A DNA stretch of 64,000 nt from Corallochytrium limacisporum (lineage: Eukaryota; Opisthokonta). A model generated the notes under the pieces. That model was not told where the DNA came from and did not search any database. It worked only from the letters and a program-made list of their open reading frames with translations. The stretch is taken from positions 67,885 to 131,884 of the forward strand of contig PDIP01000079.1 of NCBI GenBank assembly GCA_002811645.1. Reading direction: 5' to 3'. This document shows, piece after piece, positions 1 through 9,749 of the stretch (the first letter of the stretch is position 1; each line of letters opens with the position of its first letter). The translations under genes and the position numbers were made by a program.

Positions 1-707
1 CCTTCTCCCCACCTCCCCTCCCCCCTCTCTTTTCCTCGGTTCTTTGGGCACTGAATCTGAACCGTGCGGATGGGGGGAAGGAGAAGGAGAGCAGGAGAGC
101 CAAAAAAAAGGGGGGGAGACGGGAGAGAGAGGGGGGAAAAGCCGTGGGTTCCCATAGAACCTGCTGCTGGTGATTCTCTATTGTTTCTGGTGGAAAGTTG
201 AGGAGGTCTAGGAGACAGGAAGTGCTGTCACTATTCAATTTTCAGTACTGGGATAAGGGGAATAAATGGGACGACAAGAGGGGAAAATGGAAATGATGGA
301 AATGACAGATCTACGAGATGTGTGCAGGGCACGGGACCGGTGCGGTTTGAGGCGGAGTGGTTCGTAGGATGACAGAACGAGCCGTTTGACGTGACACATT
401 TCATCATTAGTGCGTGTTTGGAACGCTTTTTGTTTGTTGTTTTGTTCTCTGGGTGTCAAAGAAGAAACAAGACGTGGTTCGAGCATGGAGGTACAAAATA
501 TTCCTAAGCCAAGGTAGTGAACATCGAGGAGAGAGCGTGTATTAGTCATAACGAATATCCACAAAGCTTTGAAATTGCACACCATAGATTCACAAAGAAG
601 GGAAATGAGAAGAAAACACTAACAAGAACATCTACCACTCACAAAACAGATCCAGACAAACATAGAATTTGAAGTCACCTAGATAACGCACACATAAACC
701 TTCAACC
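1..707. other. Leader region upstream of the RasGEF gene
   Basis: No gene is supported here. The first 140 bases are low complexity (C/T-rich, then A and G runs). The last 100 bases before the ATG at 708 are A/C-rich and resemble a 5' leader. A minus-strand open frame at 235-585 has no recognisable content. Confidence 0.5.
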
Positions 708-2930
708 ATGGAGATGAATGTGGACTTTAGCGCATACCGCACCATGCGCGAGATGCGTCACATCCAGCCGGGTATGGGACATTGTGCTGTAGCTGAGCGA
801 AAGCAGGTCAGGAATAGCCTCCCTCGGCCGGCAAAGCCGGGAAGGTCAATGTCCGAGAAGGGAATGATAGTGAAGGAACCCATCCATCGCCAGAGCAGTG
901 CACCGCAGAACGCCTCCTTCCTGGACACCGGAGACTACTGCCCGTTCATATCTCAGGTCATGGATAACCCCGAGATCTCTCTGGAGGACCAGGATATCTC
1001 TGCAATTGCTGAGTGGCTCATGGATCCGCAGATGATGAATGTCCTCAAAATGGTCAGCGGAGGCGAGACCAAATCCATACCTGTTCCAGCGCAGCTGCTC
1101 CTATGCCGAGCTTGCCATGGCGTAAAGGTCAGCCGTACCTCAACGTCACCGACACCACGCAAAAGTCGAATTTTCCGCAGTAGTGAGAACGATGAAGTCA
1201 TGCTCACCACACGCGGCAGTTGCCCCAGTCTTACTTCTGATGTCTTCTCGTCCATTTCATCTGTTGATGAAGGTTACGGTAGCTCCCGGGAAGGCTACGG
1301 CAGCCCCCGCAGTAGCCTCAACAACCTACGCCACAGCTATGGCAGTGGCTCGGTTTCGTCACGTCGCAGTCGGGTCTTCCGCATCTCATCTTCGTCCGAC
1401 GCAGGCCTTCTGAGTCCCCGCCGTAGCCTCAGCCGTTCGAATTCTCAGGCTGACGAGGACGTCGATCCGATCAACATCTGTATCAACGCCCTGCGCCACG
1501 CCATGAAGCCGGCACAGATCTTGCAGACTCTGACCATGTTTGCCGAACAGGGTTGCCCGAGCATGCGCTATCTCGACGAAGAGGCGATGAAGGATATCTC
1601 TCTTCACTGCGGCGGTGGGGATCGTCCCTTGGATCGCCTCCGCGAAGGCATTGCAGACTTGTTGACCGCATGGATCCGTCACGCTTGGTTCGACTTCATG
1701 CCTGTGGACGCGGATAGCAACGCACCTAATCAGCTCACTGAGGAACTGGAGAAGACTATTCAAGCTCTCAGCGACAACGGCATCGCGGATGTTAAGGTAA
1801 GGGAGATCTACCACGCTATGAACCGGGCGAAACGAGAGTATGCTGCCATGTCCCGCCAGGCTTACAGTGAACCCGAGAGAGGCATCATTGGGCAGCTCTC
1901 AGCCGAGACAGCTGGAGACCTGTTGGAGGTCGCAACCAATGATGAGAACAGCGTTCACAGCAGCAGCAGTAATAGTTCCATCAGCTATGACGACACAGAC
2001 AAGAATTCTGAGCCCCTGCCCCCCGTGCCCCAGCACGTGATCGAAGGCATCGACAACATCGTGCTCACTGGTTGCCCTGAGCTCAACGCACAAGCGCGTA
2101 GGCAGCAGAAGATGCTTGCCAGTGGCATCGACGCCCATGACCGTGGCCTCCTGGCCGCCGTGGTGCCCACCGGCGCCTTGTTGAGTGTTTGGAAGAAGGA
2201 CCACACGGACCACCAGCGCCGTGTGGCCACTTTTGCGATTGACCGATACACGACTTGGTTTAATTCACTGTCCCACTGGACTAGCATCCGCTGCCTCGTC
2301 GCAGTCTCCAACCCAAAGGTTCTGAAGGACGTCTACGAGGCCCTGGTCGCTGTGGCCGATGATCTACTCAAGCTTGGTAATTACAACGCAGCCTTTGCGA
2401 TGTACACTGGCCTCGGCCACAGCCGCGTGCAGTCTCAAGTATCAAAGATGGGAGACATCCGCAGCAAGACCAGGGAGCAGATGTCCCGCATGGAAGCGCT
2501 GTTCACCCCAACTCGCAACTTCCGCGCCCTCCGTAAAGATATGGCCAAGCGCAGGGACAAGAACTATGTTCCCATCCTCGCCATCCTCATCCACGATGTC
2601 ACTTACCTGAATGAGATGCGCACAGACTATCTCGACGGCAAGGTCGTCAACGTAACGAAGCTGCACACAATGAGCGAGATCTGCGAGAAGATCAGGCGCC
2701 ACCAGGACGTACCTCCCCATGCTTTGTCCAGACTGGACTTGACTGATGCCATGCTGCCCCATCTGAAGCTCAGTGGGACTGGTTGCCCGGAAAGTGTCGC
2801 CGAGTACATCAACGAACGCGTGGTTGGTATGGAGCACGTCTCTGTTAGCGCTGTCGGCAAGTTTTTCGCCGCATCCGAACGTGACATGAGGCAGATGGCG
2901 CAGATGAACGAGCAGAAGGCGCATGCGTAA
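708..2930 (+). CDS. Ras guanine-nucleotide exchange factor (REM + CDC25 domains)
   Basis: A 740-aa single-exon protein predicted to load GTP onto a Ras-family GTPase at a membrane. Residues 140-250 are low complexity and rich in Ser, Arg and Gly, including two GYGS repeats near 189-198, and probably are phosphorylated. Residues 250-360 resemble the RasGEF N-terminal (REM) module, with the RLREGIADLLTAWIRHAWFDF pattern near 308. Residues 455-715 are the CDC25 catalytic domain: helices around LLKLGNYNAAFAMYTGL (about 553-569), the FTPTRNFRALRKDM segment (about 598) and VPILAILIHDVTYLNEM (about 621). The domain order is the family norm. No SH3, PH or DH domain is seen, so the partner GTPase cannot be named. 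The start is ATG with ACC before it. The gene converges on HSP70. Confidence 0.88.
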   Translation: MEMNVDFSAYRTMREMRHIQPGMGHCAVAERKQVRNSLPRPAKPGRSMSEKGMIVKEPIHRQSSAPQNASFLDTGDYCPFISQVMDNPEISLEDQDISAIAEWLMDPQMMNVLKMVSGGETKSIPVPAQLLLCRACHGVKVSRTSTSPTPRKSRIFRSSENDEVMLTTRGSCPSLTSDVFSSISSVDEGYGSSREGYGSPRSSLNNLRHSYGSGSVSSRRSRVFRISSSSDAGLLSPRRSLSRSNSQADEDVDPINICINALRHAMKPAQILQTLTMFAEQGCPSMRYLDEEAMKDISLHCGGGDRPLDRLREGIADLLTAWIRHAWFDFMPVDADSNAPNQLTEELEKTIQALSDNGIADVKVREIYHAMNRAKREYAAMSRQAYSEPERGIIGQLSAETAGDLLEVATNDENSVHSSSSNSSISYDDTDKNSEPLPPVPQHVIEGIDNIVLTGCPELNAQARRQQKMLASGIDAHDRGLLAAVVPTGALLSVWKKDHTDHQRRVATFAIDRYTTWFNSLSHWTSIRCLVAVSNPKVLKDVYEALVAVADDLLKLGNYNAAFAMYTGLGHSRVQSQVSKMGDIRSKTREQMSRMEALFTPTRNFRALRKDMAKRRDKNYVPILAILIHDVTYLNEMRTDYLDGKVVNVTKLHTMSEICEKIRRHQDVPPHALSRLDLTDAMLPHLKLSGTGCPESVAEYINERVVGMEHVSVSAVGKFFAASERDMRQMAQMNEQKAHA

Positions 2931-3242
2931 AACGCGCCCCTAGATAGAATAAGATGGTGTGTCCTTTCCATCATCCAACCTTTAACATTAGACTAGCAAC
3001 ATAATTAGATTACTCTTGTACAATAGAAAAGGAATATTGTTCCAAATAGTGTTATCAGAGTCAGGTCAATTTCCCCAATAGAAGGAGTCTTAAGAAGTGT
3101 GGATAAATATTGTAATGGTATTTCATAAAAAACTTATAAATAGAAGGCTTATTTAAAAGACTTTTAAGGTGGAAGGTTAATCTATGACACACATGCCGTC
3201 CATGGTTGGACATGGAATGAAAGGGTTGGATGAATCGACAGT
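2931..3242. other. Shared 3' region of convergent RasGEF and HSP70 genes
   Basis: An A/T-rich 312-bp spacer between two convergent stop codons. It must hold both 3' untranslated tails. No further gene is visible. Confidence 0.6.
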
Positions 3243-5216
3243 TTAGTCGACCTCCTCGATGTGGGGGCCGTCACCCTGGTCAGCACCGGGGGCAGCACCA
3301 CCGGGGGCAGCGCCTCCGGGCATGCCTCCGGGCATACCGCCAGGCATACCGCCGGGCATACCACCAGCAGCACCACCAGCCTCCTGGTAGATCTTGGTGA
3401 TGATGGGGTTGCACACACCCTCAACCTCCTTCTGCTTGTGCTCGAACTCCTCCTTCTCAGCGAGCTGGTTGGCATCCAGCCACTTCAGGGTCTCGTCGAT
3501 CTTATCGAGGATGGCCTTCTTGTCGTCCTCGCCGACCTTGTCCTTGAGTTGGTCCTCGACAGTGGACTTCATCTGGAAGCAGTAGGACTCCAGACCATTC
3601 TTGGCGGACACGCGGTCACGCTGGACCTCGTCTTCCTTTGCGAACTTCTCGGCCTCCTGGACCATGCGCTCAATCTCCTCCTTGGAGAGACGGCCCTTGT
3701 CGTTGGTGATAGTGATCTTGTTCTCCCGACCGGTGCTCTTGTCAACTGCGCTGACGTTCAGGATACCGTTGGCATCAATATCAAAGGTGACCTCAATCTG
3801 GGGGACACCACGAGGGGCGGGGGGAATGCCGGACAGCTCGAACTTACCAAGCAGGTTGTTGTCCTTCGTCATGGCACGCTCACCCTCGAAGACCTGAATC
3901 AAGACACCGGGCTGGTTGTCAGCGTACGTGGAGAAGGTCTGAGTCTGCTTCGTGGGGATAGTGGTGTTGCGCTTAATCAGAGTGGTCATGACACCACCAG
4001 CGGTCTCAATTCCGAGAGACAGGGGAGCAACATCAAGCAGAAGCAGGTCAGCGACCTCATCGGACTTGTCACCGCTCAGAATAGCAGCCTGGACAGCGGC
4101 ACCGTAGGCGACAGCCTCATCCGGGTTGATGGACTTGCAGAGCTCCTTACCGTTGAAGAACTCCTGCAAGAGCTTCTGAACCTTGGGGATACGGGTGGAA
4201 CCACCGACAAGGACAATCTCGTGGACCTGGCTCTTGTCGAGCTTGGCGTCGCGCAGAGACTTCTCAACAGGGTCCATGGTGCTGCGGAACAGGTCAGAGC
4301 ACAGCTCCTCGAAACGAGCACGGGTAATTGAGGTGTAGAAGTCAATACCCTCATACAGAGAATCAATTTCAATGCTGGCCTGCACAGAAGATGACAGGGT
4401 ACGCTTTGCGCGCTCGCAAGCGGTACGCAGACGACGGACAGCGCGGTTGTTATCCTTGATATCCTTCTTGTGCTTGCGCTTGAACTCTTCCATGAAGTGA
4501 GCGACCAGGCGGTTGTCGAAGTCCTCACCACCCAGATGAGTGTCACCAGCGGTAGACTTGACTTCGAAGATACCCTCTTCGATGGCCAGGATGGAGACAT
4601 CAAAAGTACCACCACCCAGATCGAAGATGAGGACATTCTTCTCACCCTTGAGCTTCTTGTCCAGACCGTAGGCGATAGCGGCGGCAGTGGGCTCGTTGAT
4701 GATACGCATTACGTTCAGGCCAGCAATGGTACCAGCGTCCTTGGTGGCCTGGCGCTGAGAGTCATTGAAGTAGGCAGGGACGGTAACAACGGCGTTGTTC
4801 ACAGTCTTGCCGAGGTAAGCCTCAGCAGTCTCCTTCATCTTGGTCAGGACCATGGAAGAGACCTCTTCGGGGGAGAAGATCTTGGTCTCGCCCTTGTACT
4901 CAACCTGGATCATGGGCTTGGTCTCCTTGTCGACGACGGTGAAAGACCAGTGCTTCATGTCAGACTGGACGGCAGGGTCGTTGAACTTGCGACCAATCAT
5001 GCGCTTGGCATCGAAGACAGTGTTGGTGGGGTTCAAAGCCACCTGGTTCTTCGCGGCATCACCGATGAGACGCTCAGTGTCGGTGAACGCGACATAAGAG
5101 GGAGTGGTCTTGTTACCAGAGTCATTCGCGATGATCTCGACCTTACCGTGCTGGAAGATACCAACACAGCTGTAGGTCGTACCCAGATCAATTCCGACGG
5201 CAGGTCCTTCAGCCAT
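3243..5216 (-). CDS. HSP70: Cytosolic heat shock protein 70
   Basis: A 657-aa ATP-dependent chaperone of the cytosolic class. The N-terminal ATPase domain shows the [10 protein letters not shown] phosphate loop (about 10-19), the [10 protein letters not shown] signature (about 200) and the [13 protein letters not shown] signature (about 340). The substrate-binding domain and lid follow. The C-terminus has four GGMP repeats, a Gly/Ala/Pro stretch and a final IEEVD, the docking site for TPR co-chaperones, which places it in the cytosol or nucleus rather than the ER or mitochondrion. Length is normal. There are no introns, as is usual for stress-induced HSP70 genes. Upstream lie a TATTTAA box and a weak heat-shock-element-like inverted repeat. 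Codon use is strongly biased to C/G-ending codons, as expected for a highly expressed gene. Confidence 0.98.
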   Translation of the reverse strand: MAEGPAVGIDLGTTYSCVGIFQHGKVEIIANDSGNKTTPSYVAFTDTERLIGDAAKNQVALNPTNTVFDAKRMIGRKFNDPAVQSDMKHWSFTVVDKETKPMIQVEYKGETKIFSPEEVSSMVLTKMKETAEAYLGKTVNNAVVTVPAYFNDSQRQATKDAGTIAGLNVMRIINEPTAAAIAYGLDKKLKGEKNVLIFDLGGGTFDVSILAIEEGIFEVKSTAGDTHLGGEDFDNRLVAHFMEEFKRKHKKDIKDNNRAVRRLRTACERAKRTLSSSVQASIEIDSLYEGIDFYTSITRARFEELCSDLFRSTMDPVEKSLRDAKLDKSQVHEIVLVGGSTRIPKVQKLLQEFFNGKELCKSINPDEAVAYGAAVQAAILSGDKSDEVADLLLLDVAPLSLGIETAGGVMTTLIKRNTTIPTKQTQTFSTYADNQPGVLIQVFEGERAMTKDNNLLGKFELSGIPPAPRGVPQIEVTFDIDANGILNVSAVDKSTGRENKITITNDKGRLSKEEIERMVQEAEKFAKEDEVQRDRVSAKNGLESYCFQMKSTVEDQLKDKVGEDDKKAILDKIDETLKWLDANQLAEKEEFEHKQKEVEGVCNPIITKIYQEAGGAAGGMPGGMPGGMPGGMPGGAAPGGAAPGADQGDGPHIEEVD

Positions 5217-5307
5217 TTTTGTTGTGTTCTATACAGTGAAACAAAATAATTTCTAAAGTATTTGATCACCACGGTAGTCCAAACTAGATCGCGCCAGAGG
5301 AGCACAC

Positions 5308-5314
5308 TTAAATA
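5308..5314 (-). promoter_or_regulatory. TATA-like box of HSP70
   Basis: TATTTAA on the minus strand, about 92 bp upstream of the HSP70 ATG. The polyubiquitin gene has the identical heptamer at the same distance (31779-31785), which supports a core promoter element. Confidence 0.5.
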
Positions 5315-5445
5315 CCCTTGCGTGTCTGAGAGAGTTACATCCGACGTGTTCGCCTGTCAATGTCTCACGAACAAAAGATCTCCTTAATTCTTCTTCTGCT
5401 CCTTCACTGTGGACGCGTGGGGGTCCTGCCTCTGTGACTGGTGTG

Positions 5446-5448
<3 letters not shown>

Positions 5449-5476
<28 letters not shown>
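5449..5476. repeat. (GT)n microsatellite
   Basis: Fourteen uninterrupted GT units upstream of HSP70. Confidence 0.9.
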
Positions 5477-5479
<3 letters not shown>

Positions 5480-5480
5480 G

Positions 5481-5488
5481 TTCCTGAA
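5481..5488 (-). promoter_or_regulatory. Possible heat-shock element upstream of HSP70
   Basis: TTCCTGAA fits two inverted nGAAn units in the 5-bp heat-shock-factor register. It lies about 265 bp upstream of the ATG. Only two units are present, so this could be chance. Confidence 0.25.
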
Positions 5489-8400
5489 GGCATCAGGGCT
5501 CCCTGGCGGCGGCTTGTGCCCCCCCTCTCCCGCGGAAACCAGGTGGGAGATCGAGAAAGCTCTTTTCGCTGAGACCAACCACCACCACCCCTCCCCACCC
5601 ACCCTCGCACGTTTCGCCTTCCTTCCCATACAGCACATCAAGACCGCAAGCGGCCGAAGGAAACTGCGGCTTGTTGGGTACTAAAGCTGTCGCTCTGATT
5701 TTTGTTTTGCCTTATTCCGTATTCCCCCGACTCCCGCATTGGCCTGCGTTCGTGGTTCTCGGCATTTTTTTTTTCTTCGCACTGGACAAAGAACCAAAAA
5801 AGCCACCACCGGACGCCCTCCCTCACAAGGCCACATGGCCCCCCCCCAGCCTTCACGGGTCCCCGAAAGAAAGGAGGAGGGGGAGAGACGTGACACGACC
5901 GGGAGTGTTGCCTCTCCGTTCCCTATCTCTCTTTCATCCGAGACGAAACGTTTTTAACTTTCGTTCATTCTTTGTTCACGCTTTTTTCTGTCAACTTTCG
6001 TCTTTTTCGCTCATTCTCTCTCTCTCTCATAATTTCTCATTATTTCGGCACGGCTCAACAGTCGAACAAACTTCGGGCGGTAAGCTGGCATGCGATCCGT
6101 TCGCGTTTTTGCTGTCGAGCGAGGAGTTCTGGGGGATTCGCGAACATTTTTATATATCGAATGTACCAGATTCGGATGAGAAATGTATTTTTGTTTGTGA
6201 TGCAAGCAGACCCCTTGACATTATTGACTGCGGATAGATCGGTGTATTCAGTATGGCACGAGTACCTTGCCCCGACCGTTTCAATTGGGTCATTTAGGAT
6301 TTGAAACAAAAGGATCGTGCCCTTTCAAAGCGCGATATTTCATAGGGAATGTACCCGAATTTTCATGAATGTTCGACCGAATGAGCGAGAAACTTCCTTC
6401 TCACCAAATCAACTCTGGTGCAGGAATATAGGTGCTGTTCCCGAATAATCAAGAATTTAATACAAAATGTACTGGATTATTCATGATTTCTTGTAATTAT
6501 CCGTTCCACCGAATGCCATCGGCTCCCTCTGGACAGAGACTGGCTCACGGGGACCAGGAAAAGTGGAAACCACATACAGAGAATAAAGCACGAATGCCTA
6601 AAACTTCACCGAATATTTTGTATGGATAACCAATAGATTGTCCCTCATGGGCTGTGCAAAGGCATCGCATTGAGCTCCCCTTGCTTTCGGCAAAGGGCAG
6701 CAAACAGGCACCCACGGTCGAGAGAAGCTCTCACAGATGGTACCCAATGTACTGAAACTTGGAACGCAGAAAACTATCAACCGATGGGAGACCGAGGGAG
6801 TCATGAGGAAGGTGATAGAACCAGGGGAAGAGGAGGGGGGCGGAATGGAACATTCGGGACGGAATAGCAAGGGCTGTGCGGGTCCCAGGGTCAATTGAAT
6901 CAATGAAAAATAGACATTATAGAATATTAAAGTATGAAAAACTAGAATATTATATTGATTTATACTACAAGTCCTCCTCAACAGGCCCTACCACATGGAA
7001 CCCCCATTGTTCAGCTGGTGATCCGGGGCGAGCGAGACCGCTGGGGCCGAGCCGACAGTGAAACTGTACACACATAGTGAGCGAACCTACATCACGAGGA
7101 GGTCGGGGGGCTTGGGCCGTCTTTGTTACTGTGTTCGGACGGTTGCGTTTTTCCTACTATGTGGGGGAAGTGGGTAACGCGAGGGGGAACGGGCAGTCAA
7201 TCCCCGGTTCGCACCCTTTTCCGGGGATGGCGCTCATTATCCTCCACAAGGCACCTCAGGTCTCCCGTTCAACGGTTCAGAAAGCCAGTTGGCTTCACAT
7301 GCCTTTCGAAACCTCTTTGCTTCGGGGGTCTTGTTCGTGTGTGTGGATACGGACGAACGTACCTGCGGGTGAAGGACGACGGGTCTCGTCTCCAAGAAGG
7401 AGCCTCCCGAAGCTGGCACGCAGCACAATGCCACCCTCTACCGTGTATGCGGGGGCAGACGAAGCTGAATGAAAGGGATCAGTCGACAAGCTGTTACTCG
7501 GAGTAGCCTCAGACATGGTCACGAAAGTACGGCAAACGCAAAACAGAGGCCCATGGCACATCCCTTTGGGTGATTGGAATCCTTCGTGAAGAAGTATGTC
7601 CCAACACGTTTGCAAACATCGTGATTCACAAATCCCCTGCCAAATTACAAACAAAGGCATCGATTACTGCATGTCCAGCGATGACTGTGACGAACGTACA
7701 TAAATCCTAAAGCGCCACCCTCATGTAACCGACCATAAGGGAGCCGAGTAGTGAGAGATTGTCTTGCCTGCGACTTCACGCGCCATCTGCATTTACTGAC
7801 ACCCTTTAGTGTGCGTGTGGCCGCTGGCTTTCATTGTCTCCCCCAGCCTTTTTTTTGGCTGCCGACAGAAAACTGTAAACCTAATATACAGGGATGACCT
7901 CGAATAAATTCGTAAATAAGTTTAGTTAGGGGTAAGTTTACCGATGATCGACAGCGGCCTAGCTCCCTCGCCCTCCCCAAACTCCAAGGCCCAACCCCTT
8001 TGGTCAACGCGGTGGCTGCGTGTGTTCATGTGTCTCTCCACCGCCTCCGACTCCCAAACTCTTCCTCCCCTCCTGGCCAAGCTTTGTTTCCCCCATTTTG
8101 TTGTTTTGAGACGATGACTTCTTTGTAAATGTGAGACTGGGGTAATACTAAAAATATGGAAATGGCATAGGTCCGACGTATCACTTTCGCAGCACTTTTG
8201 TTTACCCTCCTCTGCTTATGAAGCTGGGACATGCCAAGCCAACAGGTTAGTCGCCTTGTGACCTCAGCCAGTCTCTGCAAAGAGTGGGAACGACCTGCAG
8301 GGGTTATGTGTGGGCCTATCCATTGCATTTGGCAGTTGCAACTGCGTGTCTTGGGAGCGGCTTCACTTCAAAGTTTCACAGAGAGTCACGGAATCGCAAT

Positions 8401-8554
8401 AAAATTGAGGGTGCATTGGATATCAATATCTAACTAATAGTTGTCTCTTGAGCTGGTATTTTGAGTCTGGCGTGTAAGACCTTTAGTAGAGTGTATCGTT
8501 GTTTTTTGAGCGCTACATACCATCGGGTAGAAAGCATCACGTTACGTAGGAAAT

Positions 8555-8809
8555 ATGTTCTTTGCACGCGCTGCCGTACGGGCCGTTGGCCGCCGGGGAT
8601 ACGCCACTGCACCCCAGGACCCCATCCAGAAACTGTACGTGGAGAAGATCCGCGAATATGCTGCTTCCAGGTCAAAGGCTGGAGGTAAGCAGGACTTTGA
8701 AAAGATGCAGGCGGAACTTGACAAGGTCACCCGTCAGTTCGGAATCAAGCACAACCTGAAGATCGAGCAGTACGTGAAGACTAAGCCTACTCCTGCCCAG
8801 AAGAAGTAA
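8555..8809 (+). CDS. ATP5PF: Mitochondrial ATP synthase coupling factor 6
   Basis: An 84-aa subunit of the stator stalk of F1Fo ATP synthase in the inner mitochondrial membrane. Residues 1-20 are Arg/Ala-rich without acidic residues, a typical mitochondrial presequence with a likely cleavage near RRGYAT. Residues 22-35 (DPIQKLYVEKIREY) match the hallmark of animal factor 6, followed by a Gly-Gly turn and a charged helical segment. The fungal counterpart (Atp14/subunit h) is usually more divergent, so this favours an animal-side relationship. Length is slightly below the mammalian precursor. The start is the first ATG of the frame. Confidence 0.87.
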   Translation: MFFARAAVRAVGRRGYATAPQDPIQKLYVEKIREYAASRSKAGGKQDFEKMQAELDKVTRQFGIKHNLKIEQYVKTKPTPAQKK

Positions 8810-9749
8810 TTAAGTCACATCCAAGAAAGTCTCGGTAATTTAGTAAATACGGGATCATGGCAATAATAGAAAAATGCATAAATGTGGATAACATTATTAT
8901 AACCATCGTATCCAGGGATCCAATTATCTTTTGTCGCACATATTCCTTTTAATCATATTTTCATCGGAATCTTTAAAAGTGTTTCCGGTATTGTGGTGGA
9001 GATTGCCCGCATGCGGACCTTATCAGAGCTGCAGCAGTGCGCTAGTACCCTTTCGAGGTGTGGGCTCTGGCACTATCGTGATTCGTTTCCCTTGTACCCT
9101 CCACCCAGGTCTGCAGACAGAGAGCTCCACAGCGCTCGAGGATTCTCCATGGCTCCCAGTCGCTTCCTAGTTGAGCTTATTACCGGATGCTTGTGTTCCC
9201 AGGAACGAGCTTGAAGCCTCTGTGTCCCGATTCACGATCTCTATATTTTGTTCTCTATCTTTATCCTCTCTTCTCTTGAGATTCTACCTCTGGCCACGAA
9301 TAATCTTTAAGTGTACGGCGCTGTGGTTTGTCGTCTTCTTCTGTAAGAGTTGATCCTCTGTGGGTGTCACTGGCGTGATGGGATCTGCGGTCGCTCCCGC
9401 GACCGCTAGGTCCTCCCCCCGGGTCCCCCCCATTCTCTCTCGCTCCCGGTCAGTCGTATGGGTTGGTGGTGGAGAGCCGATGGGAGCGACCCCGAGTCTC
9501 AGTCAACGCGCCAAGCGTGGACTGTTCGGGTTCTCGGCATCACTGTACGGGAGAAACACTTGGTATGAGAGGATCACAAGGTACATAAGGTAGCCACGAG
9601 CTCGTATCATACACAATCATAGAAATCTAAAAAGTGTTATAGATATCTTCGCCAAACAGTCCGGACCGATCACGTGTGGCAAAACGTACAACCATATGTG
9701 ACCATCGGGCTCGGGTAGGCGTAGTTGGACATGATATTGACATAACCAG
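8810..9749. other. Spacer between F6 and listerin
   Basis: The first part is A/T-rich and is probably the F6 3' tail. Around 9360-9500 it becomes G/C-rich with C runs and a perfect hairpin (9387-9406). The last 150 bp are the listerin leader. No gene is visible. Confidence 0.5.
9387..9406. repeat. Perfect 8-bp inverted repeat
   Basis: GCGGTCGC and GCGACCGC separated by a 4-base loop (TCCC). It could form a small G/C-rich hairpin. Function is unknown. Confidence 0.6.

Larger units (their letters stand above)
5217..8554. other. HSP70 upstream region and 3-kb gene-sparse stretch
   Basis: The left end is the HSP70 promoter. The rest has C-, T- and G-runs and no recognisable protein. One minus-strand segment (7363-7516) could be a first exon: it opens with ATG, encodes 51 residues without a stop and ends at CAG/GTACGT, a near-perfect splice donor. 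I could not find a convincing following exon. No tRNA-like or rRNA-like sequence was seen. Confidence 0.45.

Noticed and set aside
3261-4331. Long plus-strand frame of 356 aa opposite HSP70
   Set aside because: It is the mirror of a highly codon-biased HSP70 gene; the Leu/Val/Gly-rich product has no domain content.
4470-5249. Plus-strand frame of 259 aa opposite the HSP70 ATPase domain
   Set aside because: Same antisense artefact of G/C-ending codons.
7190-7225. tRNA-like T-arm (GGTTCGCACCC)
   Set aside because: The flanking bases do not pair as a 5-bp stem and no acceptor or anticodon arm is present.
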